Source: Desulfoscipio gibsoniae DSM 7213 (GTDB lineage Bacteria; Bacillota; Desulfotomaculia; Desulfotomaculales; Desulfallaceae). Taken from it: a stretch of 64,000 bases of DNA. The stretch spans positions 3,434,001 through 3,498,000 of the forward strand of contig NC_021184.1 in the NCBI RefSeq assembly GCF_000233715.2, in the 5' to 3' direction. Shown here piece by piece: positions 7,290-15,979 of this stretch (position 1 is the stretch's first letter; each line of letters begins with the position of its first letter). The notes under the pieces were generated by a model that did not search any database, was not told the DNA's origin, and saw only the letters and a list, made by a program, of their open reading frames with translations. Position numbers and translations under genes: made by a program.

Positions 7290-9219
7290 AAAATCCCAAA
7301 TACCATATAAAGGATGATTAGAAAAATATAAGCAAACTGGGTAAGTAAGAGAATAAAAATGCGCATACCAAATAGGCCTTTTTGAATTGATTTAAAAAAA
7401 GCCTAAAAACAATTTGAATATAACTTAAAGCATAACCCAGATTAGGCAGCGAACCTTGAAAGGACAGGAAATATATCAGTGATTGAAATGGTGCTCTCGC
7501 CAGCCCATGCATCAACATAACAACAGAAAGCACCAAGAAATACTCTAACTATCCTACGTTCTCGGGTAAAAACAACGGCAGATTCAGCGTTAAAATCATT
7601 ATTGATTCTGTCCCAGGCCCTTTCGGTGGTAGAGCGTCTTTTGTAAAGCTGCTTCCACTCATCCGAGCCCCTTAAAATAGGCGTAAAGAACCTGGGGTTA
7701 TCACTTGTTTTTGTATAAAACGTTTTTTCGCTATATAAATGGCACTTATCACAGGAATTACATTGCACAGGGAAAAGCCACTTTCGTCTGAAGGACTTGG
7801 ACATTAGGCCCCAGTTACGTAATTGGTGTCCTAAACATTTGCAGTGAGGGATCCCTTTTTTATCAAATTCAATAAAATCACTCACTGCATCAGGCTTAGA
7901 AGCCCGAGCGTTAAGATCAATAACGGGCTTGATGCCATAATGCATATTGAGAAGATAGAATGGATTAGCGTCATAAGCCGAATCGTAAACAGCAGCATTA
8001 AAATTAATCCCTGGGTACAAATCCACAAGCTCTTTAAGTTCATAAACACTAGTTACCGAATCATGACGTTCACCAGAAACACATTTTATATGGATAGGTA
8101 AGCTGTAGAAAGAGTCACAAGCAGTGAAGCCATGAAAAGTATGGCCATAAAAGTAACGCTCATTGTAACTATCCCAACCCCAAGAGGCAGAGGGGTCAGC
8201 GAATAAGCGGAGGCAATCGCAACGTTCGCCGGGCTTTAACTTACAATTGCAAACCTTTTTGCCGTAGTAAGAGGCATGAGTAGGCATGCAAGTGCCATCA
8301 GCGGCGACATTCAATTTATTAGGGTCGCCAAGGATACCCCTGGCTAAGGATGGCATAACAAAAACATCTTTTAGAATCTGGTTTAAAGTAGATTCCAGAT
8401 TACCAGGGAGCTTGGCATTATTGTATTTTAGCACCCTATTAACCAGGCGTTCCACTACGCCGGGCTTGGATGAATCCAGTTTCTGATTTTTCTTCTGCTT
8501 CTTTTTAGGCTTACGCTTGAGCTTGCGCAGCTTCGATTTGTAAAGGATCCGATTCTTACGAATCAGCCTATCCATATAATTATAAAAAGTACCCACGCCC
8601 GGGATAGGATCTGCCGGAACATCATCAACTTTAACAGTAGAAAAGCAGGCGGGCAAAAACCAGATAAAACAGCAAGAAAAGGATCAGACCTTAAAGAATC
8701 CACCCACTTGGGGATGCTGGTTTCACCAGTAAAAGTCATAAGGATAAGCGAGCGAAGCAAGGCCACCGCATCTTTGGGTGGGATGCCCCGATTAGCCCTT
8801 GAATACCGGTTTTTAATAAGCTTAACAATGCCGGTAAGATCGGCACCCCAAAGTTTAACAACTAAAGAAGCTTTAGTTACGATAGTAATCTGCTGGCCGG
8901 TCGAAATATAATAGCGAGTTAAAAAATCACAAACGAAATCTTGATACTGCTCATGAGAATACTTGACAACTAACATAAAATCTACTCCTTTCAAACCGAT
9001 ATATTGGAAATAGCTTCCAATTCAATTTTGGAGCGATTTTAGAATTGTCAAGCAGGTAAAATGACCGTGAATCACTATTTAATTCATTTAAACCCAGATA
9101 TCTTTTTAATAATAGCCATACCTAATAATTACGATGGGACATAAAATTAATTGTTTTTTGAGGTGAAGCCTCAAAAGGCAAAAAAATAAAGCCTGTATTT
9201 GCAAGGCTTTGGGATTTTT
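7290..9219 (-). mobile_element. insertion sequence with frameshifted transposase (ends tentative)
   Basis: The transposase frame is flanked by an 11-base inverted match, AAAATCCCAAA at 7290 and TTTGGGATTTT at 9209. No target duplication could be recognised, so the boundaries are provisional. It separates the repeat protein from the third NRGFE paralogue. Confidence 0.45.
7442..8976 (-). pseudogene. DDE transposase, frameshifted
   Basis: The first part starts at ATG 8976 (AAAGGAG upstream; MLVVKYSHEQYQDF). It reads to the A5 run at 8655-8659 (T5 in the mRNA sense), where a -1 shift joins it to the remaining ~400 residues. Likely catalytic residues are D in NVAADGTCMPTH, D in AAVYDSAYDANPF and E in RRSTTERAWDRIN. 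A Lys-rich linker and a CNCK..CDC cluster are present. An IS4-like DDE family is likely; the exact group is unassigned. Either one T was lost or it uses a programmed -1 slip. Confidence 0.75.
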
Positions 9220-9253
9220 CGAATGTACTATTAAAAAATAATGAGGTGATTTT

Positions 9254-9766
9254 ATGGCTATTCAACTTTTAGCTGACCCGTCTTTTGATCTACCAGTCAG
9301 TCCAAGTGGTCCATGGGTTGACGCATCCATACCTCCAGCATCGGCACAGCGGCGAGACGCTACCATTGCTCCTCCCCACACCGGAGGATTCTTTGTATGC
9401 CTTGATACGGATGCAGCTAATCAGACCGCGCGAATTACCCAAATTGCACCAGCGTTATTATTACCGAGTTCCAACCTGAGACTTGCATTTTTTGCCAGAA
9501 GATTTACTGGCCCAGCAGCTACTGTAACCGCTACCGTGGATCTTACGCTATTTGGTATATTTCCTTTACCGGGATTTTTAGCAATTCCAATACCGCCAGG
9601 AGCAAATCCGCCAACCAGTAGTAATGTTTACGAATATTACGAGGCATTTAGCCAACCCGTCCCCTTCGGGGTTACCAGTGCGACGGTATCTATCGCTGTC
9701 ACCAGTGCATTAGGGGCGGTAACTTGGGATTTTGATGACGTTACCCTTTATAATGATGTAATTTAA
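9254..9766 (+). CDS. NRGFE-type jelly-roll protein, paralogue 3
   Basis: A 170-residue single-domain protein with GAGGTGAT before ATG, the same leader as its two paralogues. It starts MAIQLLADPSFD, has FFARRF in the middle, YEYYEAFSQPV near residue 128, and ends VTWDFDDVTLYND, matching the NxGFE..ARRF..YYDxYAE..DDLAL plan. There is no signal peptide and no tail. It is probably a spore-surface sugar-binding or structural protein; the function is inferred from the pattern and neighbours. Confidence 0.6.
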   Translation: MAIQLLADPSFDLPVSPSGPWVDASIPPASAQRRDATIAPPHTGGFFVCLDTDAANQTARITQIAPALLLPSSNLRLAFFARRFTGPAATVTATVDLTLFGIFPLPGFLAIPIPPGANPPTSSNVYEYYEAFSQPVPFGVTSATVSIAVTSALGAVTWDFDDVTLYNDVI

Positions 9767-9781
9767 TGGGCTAACTTTTTA

Positions 9782-9815
9782 AACCCCCTTCTCATAGCCG
9801 TTCGAGAAGGGGGTT
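9782..9815 (+). terminator. terminator after paralogue 3
   Basis: AACCCCCTTCTC and GAGAAGGGGGTT form a perfect 12-base stem, followed by CTTTGCGACTTTTTT. Confidence 0.85.
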
Positions 9816-9853
9816 CTTTGCGACTTTTTTATTGGTATTACAGGCAATAAAGA

Positions 9854-9882
9854 GCCCCCTTCTCCCTGGTAGAGAAGGGGGC
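9854..9882. terminator. second hairpin of the same sequence family
   Basis: GCCCCCTTCTC-CCTGGTA-GAGAAGGGGGC repeats the stem sequence of the previous terminator. It resembles the hairpins at 7066 and 25970 and lacks a long T-run. Confidence 0.5.
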
Positions 9883-9928
9883 AAAGCATGAGTTACCGCG
9901 GCTTATTTGGCAATACCTATGTAATCAT

Positions 9929-9937
9929 CATAATATA
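9929..9937 (+). promoter_or_regulatory. possible mother-cell sigma -10 element
   Basis: CATAATATA fits CATANNNTA about 40 bases before the propeller gene start. The -35 is not clear. Confidence 0.3.
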
Positions 9938-9976
9938 TAGAAAAACATTATAATGTCTCACTATGGAGGGGGTCTA

Positions 9977-11476
9977 ATGTATCAACTAAATAAACAATGT
10001 AAAGTATATTTAAAGAGCTATTTAAGTAATGCTGCAGTAAATAATGATCATAGTATAGATCTTTTTGAAACTGTTAAGGTAAATCCTACTCATGGAAAAA
10101 GAGGTTGTGGAAATGGAAATTCAGGACAAGGCATTTGTGGAGTAGAGAGGCAGGTAAACGACCCCGAGGTTGATGTAACCTCATTCCCTCGCATTACTCA
10201 AAGCGAAACCAGTTTGGCTTATTTCGATAATTTTATTCTCTACGGTTTTAACGACTCGAATGACCCCGGAAATTTTTCAGGCTTTGCTTTTTCCAGTGAC
10301 GGCGGTGTTACCTGGTGCGACTGTGGCTCTCTGCCCCGCAATTCAGGTGGTGTTAACAGAGGTGACCCTTCGCTGGCGGTTGATAAAAACGGAGTATTTT
10401 ATTATGGGCAAATTGGTAAAGAAGTTATAAATGATTATTTGGAATCTATAATCAGTGTATCAACTGGAACAATCAATCCTGACAGAACGATAACAATGAA
10501 TCTACCTCAGGTAGTTGGACGAGGGAAAGGAATTCAGGATAAAGAATGGATTGCCGTCGGTCCTGATAAAAATAGTCCTGGAGATGAAGCGTTATATGTT
10601 GTATGGACGGACTTGGCCAACTTTAACATTCGCTTTGCAAAATTTAGAACGGGAAGGAATCTTACTGAGCTTATTTCGAGCAAAGATATCGTTGTGAGTG
10701 ACGGCATTGCATTTGGCGCCTTTCCGGTGGTAGATTCGGTCGGTAATATTTATGTCTTTTATGAGCACGGTGACTTAGGAGCATTTACCCAGCTGGGGAT
10801 TCCTAATCGAGTCATCCGCATGGTAAAATCCACTGACGGTGGGAATAGTTTTCAACCATTTGTTCCGGTTAGTTCCACCTTTTCAGCAGCAGCTACGGAC
10901 GTTGTGAGCTGTGATATAGATCGCCCAGTCATTAAAGTAACAGACCAAAGGGTAATTCGTATGTTAGAACTACCCCAGGCGGCCAAAGGACCGGATGGTA
11001 CTATATATGTTGTCTGGAATGCAGGGAGGGTTGTTGGTGGTAGTAGTTTTATCGATATCTTTTTGGCCTGCAGCCAAGATAAAGGCAATACATGGAATCA
11101 AGTGACTATTACCAATACCTTGCCCCATGCCTTTTTCCCATCGGTAGCAGTAAATAACAAGGGTGCTCATATTCAGTATAACCGTTTTAATGACCCTGAT
11201 GGAGTTGGCGGTGTGGGTAATGGAACCTTTGGTGTATTTATAAAAACTTTCTCCTTTAGTACTGGTTTATATGAAGAGAAGATAGTAAGTAATGAATTTT
11301 CTCCAGTGCCAAATAATCGTCCGAATTTTGACCCGGGCGTTGTTAGTTGTTATATGGCTGACTATAACCAGATTATTGCCGGACCGGGTAATTCTCTCTT
11401 ACATGCCTGGGGGGATAATCGTAATATATTAAATCATGAAAACAATCCTGACGTATTTTTTAAGCAAACTGATTAA
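9977..11476 (+). CDS. Asp-box (BNR/sialidase-like) beta-propeller protein
   Basis: ATG 9977 is preferred over 9953 because GGAGGGGG lies directly upstream. The product is 499 residues. Three Asp-box motifs are visible: SSDGGVTWCD (about 115), STDGGNSFQPF (about 285) and SQDKGNTWNQ (about 365). These mark a sialidase-type propeller. The Arg triad of true sialidases could not be assigned, so hydrolase activity is uncertain. No signal peptide is present; the N-terminus is Lys/Asn-rich. Its place among coat genes suggests a spore-surface glycan-binding or glycan-processing protein. Confidence 0.65.
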   Translation: MYQLNKQCKVYLKSYLSNAAVNNDHSIDLFETVKVNPTHGKRGCGNGNSGQGICGVERQVNDPEVDVTSFPRITQSETSLAYFDNFILYGFNDSNDPGNFSGFAFSSDGGVTWCDCGSLPRNSGGVNRGDPSLAVDKNGVFYYGQIGKEVINDYLESIISVSTGTINPDRTITMNLPQVVGRGKGIQDKEWIAVGPDKNSPGDEALYVVWTDLANFNIRFAKFRTGRNLTELISSKDIVVSDGIAFGAFPVVDSVGNIYVFYEHGDLGAFTQLGIPNRVIRMVKSTDGGNSFQPFVPVSSTFSAAATDVVSCDIDRPVIKVTDQRVIRMLELPQAAKGPDGTIYVVWNAGRVVGGSSFIDIFLACSQDKGNTWNQVTITNTLPHAFFPSVAVNNKGAHIQYNRFNDPDGVGGVGNGTFGVFIKTFSFSTGLYEEKIVSNEFSPVPNNRPNFDPGVVSCYMADYNQIIAGPGNSLLHAWGDNRNILNHENNPDVFFKQTD

Positions 11477-11528
11477 CATTTTCTTTTTAGCATAATGATT
11501 AGCTTAAAATTTTTCTCATGAAAGGCGG

Positions 11529-11566
11529 AAGCAAAGGGAAGCAAAAGAACCGTCCCTTTGCTTCCC
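11529..11566. repeat. palindromic REP-like sequence
   Basis: GGGAAGCAAA (11536) and TTTGCTTCCC (11557) form a perfect inverted repeat around AGAACCGTCCC. A second overlapping pairing, GAAGCAAAGGG with CCCTTTGCTTC, is possible. The core GAACCGTCCC also occurs in the RAYT-linked ends at 35107, 44201, 51145 and 63655. Confidence 0.6.
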
Positions 11567-11594
11567 GCATTATCGCTCGTCCTTACCTAATTAT

Positions 11595-12575
11595 TTAATC
11601 ACATAAATCGAGCAACCTTTCTTTCGCCGCCTCGTTATCAAAAAAAGCCAGCTGAGATTCGGCATAGGCCATAACTTCTTCATAAAAAGTGCTGTTTTTC
11701 AAAAGCTCTTTAGCCAGTTTGACCGCCCCGTCAATGTCCTGGGAATCTACGCACAGTCTCGGGAAAAGTTTTTTTTGCGTATAAAAGTTATCCGGAGCAA
11801 TACAAGGCATTCTTACAGCAGCACAGTCAAGGGCAAACCTCCCCCAAATCTGCCGGTAGTCCAGATGCAGCCCCATAAAGGAACAGTTTAACTGAGATAT
11901 GTAATCTTCCCAGCGTGGTGTATAGTTAAAATAGATCGGCGGTATTTGCATATATTCTTTAATCATGTAGACATACTCTTTATCATCTTCACTCCATACA
12001 TCGATAACCCCCGGCAGGCCGATTTCCGACAAGGCCGCTATATTGACAATGCCGTTACGGTTAAAGATTTTACCTGTGCCGCACCCCACGTGGATTTGTT
12101 GCTTTTTTTCAACGGGGGGACACAGTTCTTCCCGGACTCTCTTTAAGGGAAACGGAACGCCCACCAGTCCCACCGGCCTGTTGGTCAGGGGCTGTATGAT
12201 GGGAATGTCGTACTCGTGCGTAACGCCCACTGCATCGGCTATATTTAAAAGCTCAATCAGTTTCACCTGCAGATCCCCCTGGAGAGAGGTGAAATGCTCC
12301 ATTTCGCCATCAAAAAAAACTAAAACCCGGGCCGTCGACTGTCTTTTTATTTTTATACCCACATCAATTAGCGCATCGCGCACAGCCACCATAACCAGGT
12401 CAAATTCGCTGAAGTATTCATAAGGCAAATTGTAAAAACCGGCATCAAAAGCCCAGCCATTATAATGAATGCCTTTCATTACCGTAGCCCACTGGGTGAT
12501 CCGGTTGACCTGTTCAGTGATAACTTTACCGTCTGAATCGCTCGGAGGCATTAAACTGACCAAACAGAACTTCAT
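11595..12575 (-). CDS. putative GT-B glycosyltransferase, spore-glycan paralogue A1
   Basis: A 326-residue cytoplasmic protein. The C-terminal half carries LHLDYRQIWGRFALDCAAV, MPCIAPDNFYTQKKLFP and a following D-x-x-x-A-V-K-L-A segment, which resembles the donor-binding half of GT4-type enzymes. The N-terminal half has repeated beta-alpha units (DLVMVAVRD, ARVLVFFDG). Four close paralogues lie in this cluster (12601, 21926, 22907, 23891). It is the last gene of the leftward cluster, 26 bases after paralogue B1. Glycan assembly on the spore surface is inferred. Confidence 0.6.
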   Translation of the reverse strand: MKFCLVSLMPPSDSDGKVITEQVNRITQWATVMKGIHYNGWAFDAGFYNLPYEYFSEFDLVMVAVRDALIDVGIKIKRQSTARVLVFFDGEMEHFTSLQGDLQVKLIELLNIADAVGVTHEYDIPIIQPLTNRPVGLVGVPFPLKRVREELCPPVEKKQQIHVGCGTGKIFNRNGIVNIAALSEIGLPGVIDVWSEDDKEYVYMIKEYMQIPPIYFNYTPRWEDYISQLNCSFMGLHLDYRQIWGRFALDCAAVRMPCIAPDNFYTQKKLFPRLCVDSQDIDGAVKLAKELLKNSTFYEEVMAYAESQLAFFDNEAAKERLLDLCD

Positions 12576-12600
12576 AATCTCACCTCACTCAATCAAGGCA

Positions 12601-13581
12601 CTAGCTAATAAGGTTAAACAGCCTCTTTTTAGTTTCTTCATAACTAAAAAAGTCAAGCTGCGATTGGGCATAGGATACGGCTTCCTCATAAAACTTAGCA
12701 TCAGACACCAGTTTCTTTATCAGCGTCACCGCCCTCTCAATATCGTGATGGGCTACGCACAGGCCTGGAAATAGTACCTTTTGCGTGTAAAAAGAGGGGG
12801 GCGCAACGCACGGCATCCTAACAGCGGCACATGCAATGGGGAATTTGCCCCAGGAATAACGGGAATCCAGGTGTAGGCCCAGGAGGGAATAATTAGCTTG
12901 GGTAATAAAGCGATCCCATTCTGAGTTGCTGAACCTGAATTTAATCTGAGGAAACGGCACGTATTTTCTAATGGACAGGATATATTCCATTTCTACAGGA
13001 TCCTGTATATCCACCACACCCGGCAGCTCAATTTTAGACAGCGCCGCCAGGTTAACCAACGCGTTTCGGTTTTGATTGGGCACCGACTTTATGGTACTGC
13101 CAAGTTCGATTTCTTCCCGTTTTTGGACAGGCGGACACAGCTCGCCAACCCTTTTGAGCGGGAAAGGCAGACCAACCAGACCCACGGGCTTTGAAGTCAG
13201 TGTCTTGAAAAACGGAATGTTATTGTCGTGCAGCACCACCACAGCATCAACGGTATTTAAAAGTTTCACCATTTTGGCTTGCAGGTTGCGGGTAATATGA
13301 GTAGTAAAGTGATCAATTGGGGCATCAAGGAAAACCACCACTTTTGCCTTTGATCTTTCCTTAACCTTGATGCCCACCTCTATGGTTTCTTGTCGGAGGG
13401 CCACCATAACCAGGTCAATCTCGTTAAAATAATCGTAATCCAGACCGTACCCCCCTTGGTCAAAAAGCAGCGCGTTATATACCGTACCGCCCATTATTGT
13501 GGCCCAGGTATTGATGTTATTTTGTACTACTTTTCCATGGTCCGGATGATATAGTTCCATGTTTAGGAGACAAAACTTCAC
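12601..13581 (-). CDS. putative GT-B glycosyltransferase, paralogue B1
   Basis: A 326-residue protein of subfamily B, closest by eye to the gene at 23891. Shared features are AVVVLHDNNIPFFKTLTSKP, LHLDSRYSWGKFPIACAAV and MPCVAPPSFYTQKVLFPGL. It differs from subfamily A in the final acceptor or donor segment (FPIACAAV for FALDCAAV). It sits directly upstream of A1, the same B-then-A order as at the other end of the cluster. The ATG is followed by KFCLLNME, like all paralogues. Confidence 0.6.
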   Translation of the reverse strand: MKFCLLNMELYHPDHGKVVQNNINTWATIMGGTVYNALLFDQGGYGLDYDYFNEIDLVMVALRQETIEVGIKVKERSKAKVVVFLDAPIDHFTTHITRNLQAKMVKLLNTVDAVVVLHDNNIPFFKTLTSKPVGLVGLPFPLKRVGELCPPVQKREEIELGSTIKSVPNQNRNALVNLAALSKIELPGVVDIQDPVEMEYILSIRKYVPFPQIKFRFSNSEWDRFITQANYSLLGLHLDSRYSWGKFPIACAAVRMPCVAPPSFYTQKVLFPGLCVAHHDIERAVTLIKKLVSDAKFYEEAVSYAQSQLDFFSYEETKKRLFNLIS

Positions 13582-13605
13582 TGCACTTTACCCCCGGGGA
13601 ATCGA

Positions 13606-14073
13606 TTAAGAACCAAGTATAATTTCAAATTCATATGTTGTATTAACAGGACCCCCTTCTGTAGTCAGCGATATACTTATTGGGTCCGGCTGTGGACAAC
13701 TTAATCGTTGTTGTGGCATTGCAGCTGTACCCTGCAGGCTTAAAGAAGGTATATCTGTTAGCACATTGGCAGTAAATGTAATTACATTACCCATTATTCC
13801 TACATTCCCATCATAAATAACTGTATTAATTGGTACTGTACCTGATTCCGTAACATTTTGGAGAGTAATACTAGGCCTTGGGTTACCATCAATTGTCCAA
13901 TTCGTAATGAACCTGATATCATTGGGTAAAGGTGTGGGCAGATCTACAGTTACACCTACCCATTTTACTATAACCCTACTTTGGTTTATCTGATATTCAT
14001 TAGGTAAAAAATCTGTTTCGTTCTCCTGGCATTCACTTAATTGGTTAAGGTTCTGGTCTTTATTCTCCCCCAT
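13606..14073 (-). CDS. hypothetical beta-rich protein in glycan cluster (155 aa)
   Basis: Starts MGENKDQNLNQLSECQENET with AAGGAGCGATTAAA upstream. After a disordered acidic, Asn-rich head of ~30 residues, the remainder alternates hydrophobic and Thr/Ser/Asn residues in beta-strand patterns (SRVIVKWVGVTVDLP, NVITFTANVL, TYEFEIILG). No signal peptide and no recognised family. Its place inside the glycosyltransferase operon suggests a structural or glycan-acceptor protein of the spore surface, comparable to the Ig-like protein at 24910. Confidence 0.5.
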   Translation of the reverse strand: MGENKDQNLNQLSECQENETDFLPNEYQINQSRVIVKWVGVTVDLPTPLPNDIRFITNWTIDGNPRPSITLQNVTESGTVPINTVIYDGNVGIMGNVITFTANVLTDIPSLSLQGTAAMPQQRLSCPQPDPISISLTTEGGPVNTTYEFEIILGS

Positions 14074-14167
14074 TTTAATCGCTCCTTAAGTTTTTTTACT
14101 ACAGTATATGCGCCATAATCATAATTTGTTAAAGATAGCTATTTAGAATTGGCCTTGAGCATTTAGA

Positions 14168-15961
14168 TCAAACAGGTACATCCATCTCCTCCATCAAATC
14201 AATGAGCATAATTTCCTGCAGTTCTGACCGGTCAAGATGAGGCGACATGTCCTCAATGGGCCTGTTTACGACAAGTTTGGGATCTACACAGGTGGTTTGT
14301 TCCAACTTTACCTCGACAAAGGCCGGCCCCTCTGTTTTTAATGCCGTTTCAATAATATCCCGGGCGCTTGACCATGAGGCAATATTATAGGAAGGGATCC
14401 CGTAGGCCGCAGCCACCTTCCCGAGGTTAGGACAGCTATAACCTTTAACAGTAGACTGCTGCCGGCCGCCAAAGTATAGATCCTGAAACTGCCTGACCAT
14501 ACCAAGACACTGGTTGTTCATAACAAATATTTTAACGGGGAGGTTATGGTTCACAAAGGCATCAAGTTCTTGGATGTTCACTTGGATACCACCATCGCCG
14601 GCAATAATGATAACTTTCCTTTCCGGGGCGGACATGGCCGCTCCCAGCGCCGCCGGAAGTGCAAAACCCATGGCACCCATGCCGCCTGAAATCAACATCC
14701 GCTGCTTCTTTTTTAGACGAAAAGACTGCGCAGCCCACATTTGGTTCTGCCCAACATCAATGCAGATGATATCCCCTGCAGCGCAATACGAAGAGAGAAT
14801 CTCCATAAAATGATTGGGATCTATGTTTTCAGCTTTACCTGGCTGAGCAAGGGTAGAATACTTTTCCTTGAACCCATTAATGGTTTGGTACCAGGGCGAA
14901 AAGTCAGGTTTTACGTATCCCTCCAGTTTAGCGTTAATTAAGGATAGAAACTCCCTGACGTTGCAATTAATCGCGGTATCCACCTGCACCTTGGCATTCA
15001 ATTCCACCGGGTCTATATCAACATGAACCTTTTTGGCGGCCCGGGCAAATGTTTCCGGCCTGGTACCCGTCTGCCGGGTGTCCAGCCTGGAGCCCAGGAT
15101 GAGCAGAAAATCGCTATTAGCCAGAGTAAGATTGCTGTAACGATTTCCATAGGACCCGATCATACCGAAAAAGGCTCGATTATCATGGGGCAAAGCATCA
15201 AGCCCCATTAATGAAGTGACCACCGGTATGCCGGTCTTCTCCACCAGCAAGCCAAATTCAGTGATGGCCCTGGCTGTTCTTACCCCCCCGCCGGCAAGAA
15301 TTACTGGTCTCTTTGCTTCCTTGATGAGTTTTATCACCTCATCAATTATATTAGCTCCTTGTTTAAATATGTGTCCTATCTCTTCCGCATATAGCTTTTT
15401 ATACTCCGCACTGTCCCAAAAACTGGCTAACTTGTCAGGCTCAATTTGGGCACGCTGTATATTCATAGGAATATCCAAAAGCACCGGGCCCGGCCTGCCG
15501 CTTCGGGCGATATAGATAGCTTTCTCCAGGTAGTACCTGATTTGTTCCGCATTGGTAACTAACTGCGCATATTTGGTAATAGGCTTTACCACACTAACAA
15601 TATCGGTCTCCTGGAACCCAAGCTGGCGCACGGACCTGCCGAATTTGTATTCGTATGTGTTTACCTGTCCGGTTATAAACAGGCATGGGACCGAGTCAAA
15701 ATAACAACTGCCAATCCCGGTCACCAGGTTCAACGCACCGGGACCGCTGGTGGCAATCGCCACTCCGAGGTTCCCGTTTATACGGGCGTAAGCCTCGGCG
15801 GCAAAAGCCGCCGATTGCTCATGATGCAGCGAGATACATTGGATATCATCTCTGGTATAAACGGAATCAAGAAGATGCGTTATGGCCCCGCCAATTAACT
15901 CAAAGACATGTGATACACCTTCTTGAACCAAGAAGTCAATAATATAATCAGATAGCTTCAT
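14168..15961 (-). CDS. ThDP-dependent acetolactate-synthase-like enzyme, candidate YerE-type sugar-branching enzyme
   Basis: A 597-residue enzyme with all three ThDP-fold domains. The catalytic Glu is in LHHEQSAAFAAEAYARI (about residue 48). The central domain has VILAGGGVRTA. The ThDP/Mg motif is AGDGGIQVNIQELDAFVNHN (about 445-465), followed by MNNQCLGMVRQFQ. Biosynthetic acetolactate synthase would be the default call, but no ilvN, ilvC or other branched-chain genes are nearby. The cluster does encode RfbF, RfbG and RfbH. In Yersinia, YerE is a ThDP flavoenzyme that adds a two-carbon unit from pyruvate to CDP-4-keto-3,6-dideoxyglucose. That role is inferred from context. Confidence 0.7.
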   Translation of the reverse strand: MKLSDYIIDFLVQEGVSHVFELIGGAITHLLDSVYTRDDIQCISLHHEQSAAFAAEAYARINGNLGVAIATSGPGALNLVTGIGSCYFDSVPCLFITGQVNTYEYKFGRSVRQLGFQETDIVSVVKPITKYAQLVTNAEQIRYYLEKAIYIARSGRPGPVLLDIPMNIQRAQIEPDKLASFWDSAEYKKLYAEEIGHIFKQGANIIDEVIKLIKEAKRPVILAGGGVRTARAITEFGLLVEKTGIPVVTSLMGLDALPHDNRAFFGMIGSYGNRYSNLTLANSDFLLILGSRLDTRQTGTRPETFARAAKKVHVDIDPVELNAKVQVDTAINCNVREFLSLINAKLEGYVKPDFSPWYQTINGFKEKYSTLAQPGKAENIDPNHFMEILSSYCAAGDIICIDVGQNQMWAAQSFRLKKKQRMLISGGMGAMGFALPAALGAAMSAPERKVIIIAGDGGIQVNIQELDAFVNHNLPVKIFVMNNQCLGMVRQFQDLYFGGRQQSTVKGYSCPNLGKVAAAYGIPSYNIASWSSARDIIETALKTEGPAFVEVKLEQTTCVDPKLVVNRPIEDMSPHLDRSELQEIMLIDLMEEMDVPV

Positions 15962-15979
15962 ATTCTAACAAGCCCCTTC

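Noticed and set aside
7290-9219. Firm IS boundaries with target duplication
   Set aside because: The 11-base inverted match is suggestive, but no flanking direct repeat was found, so the ends are marked tentative.
14168-15961. Biosynthetic acetolactate synthase (ilvB)
   Set aside because: No branched-chain amino-acid genes or regulatory subunit nearby, and the cluster context is CDP-sugar metabolism; kept as ALS-like with a YerE hypothesis.
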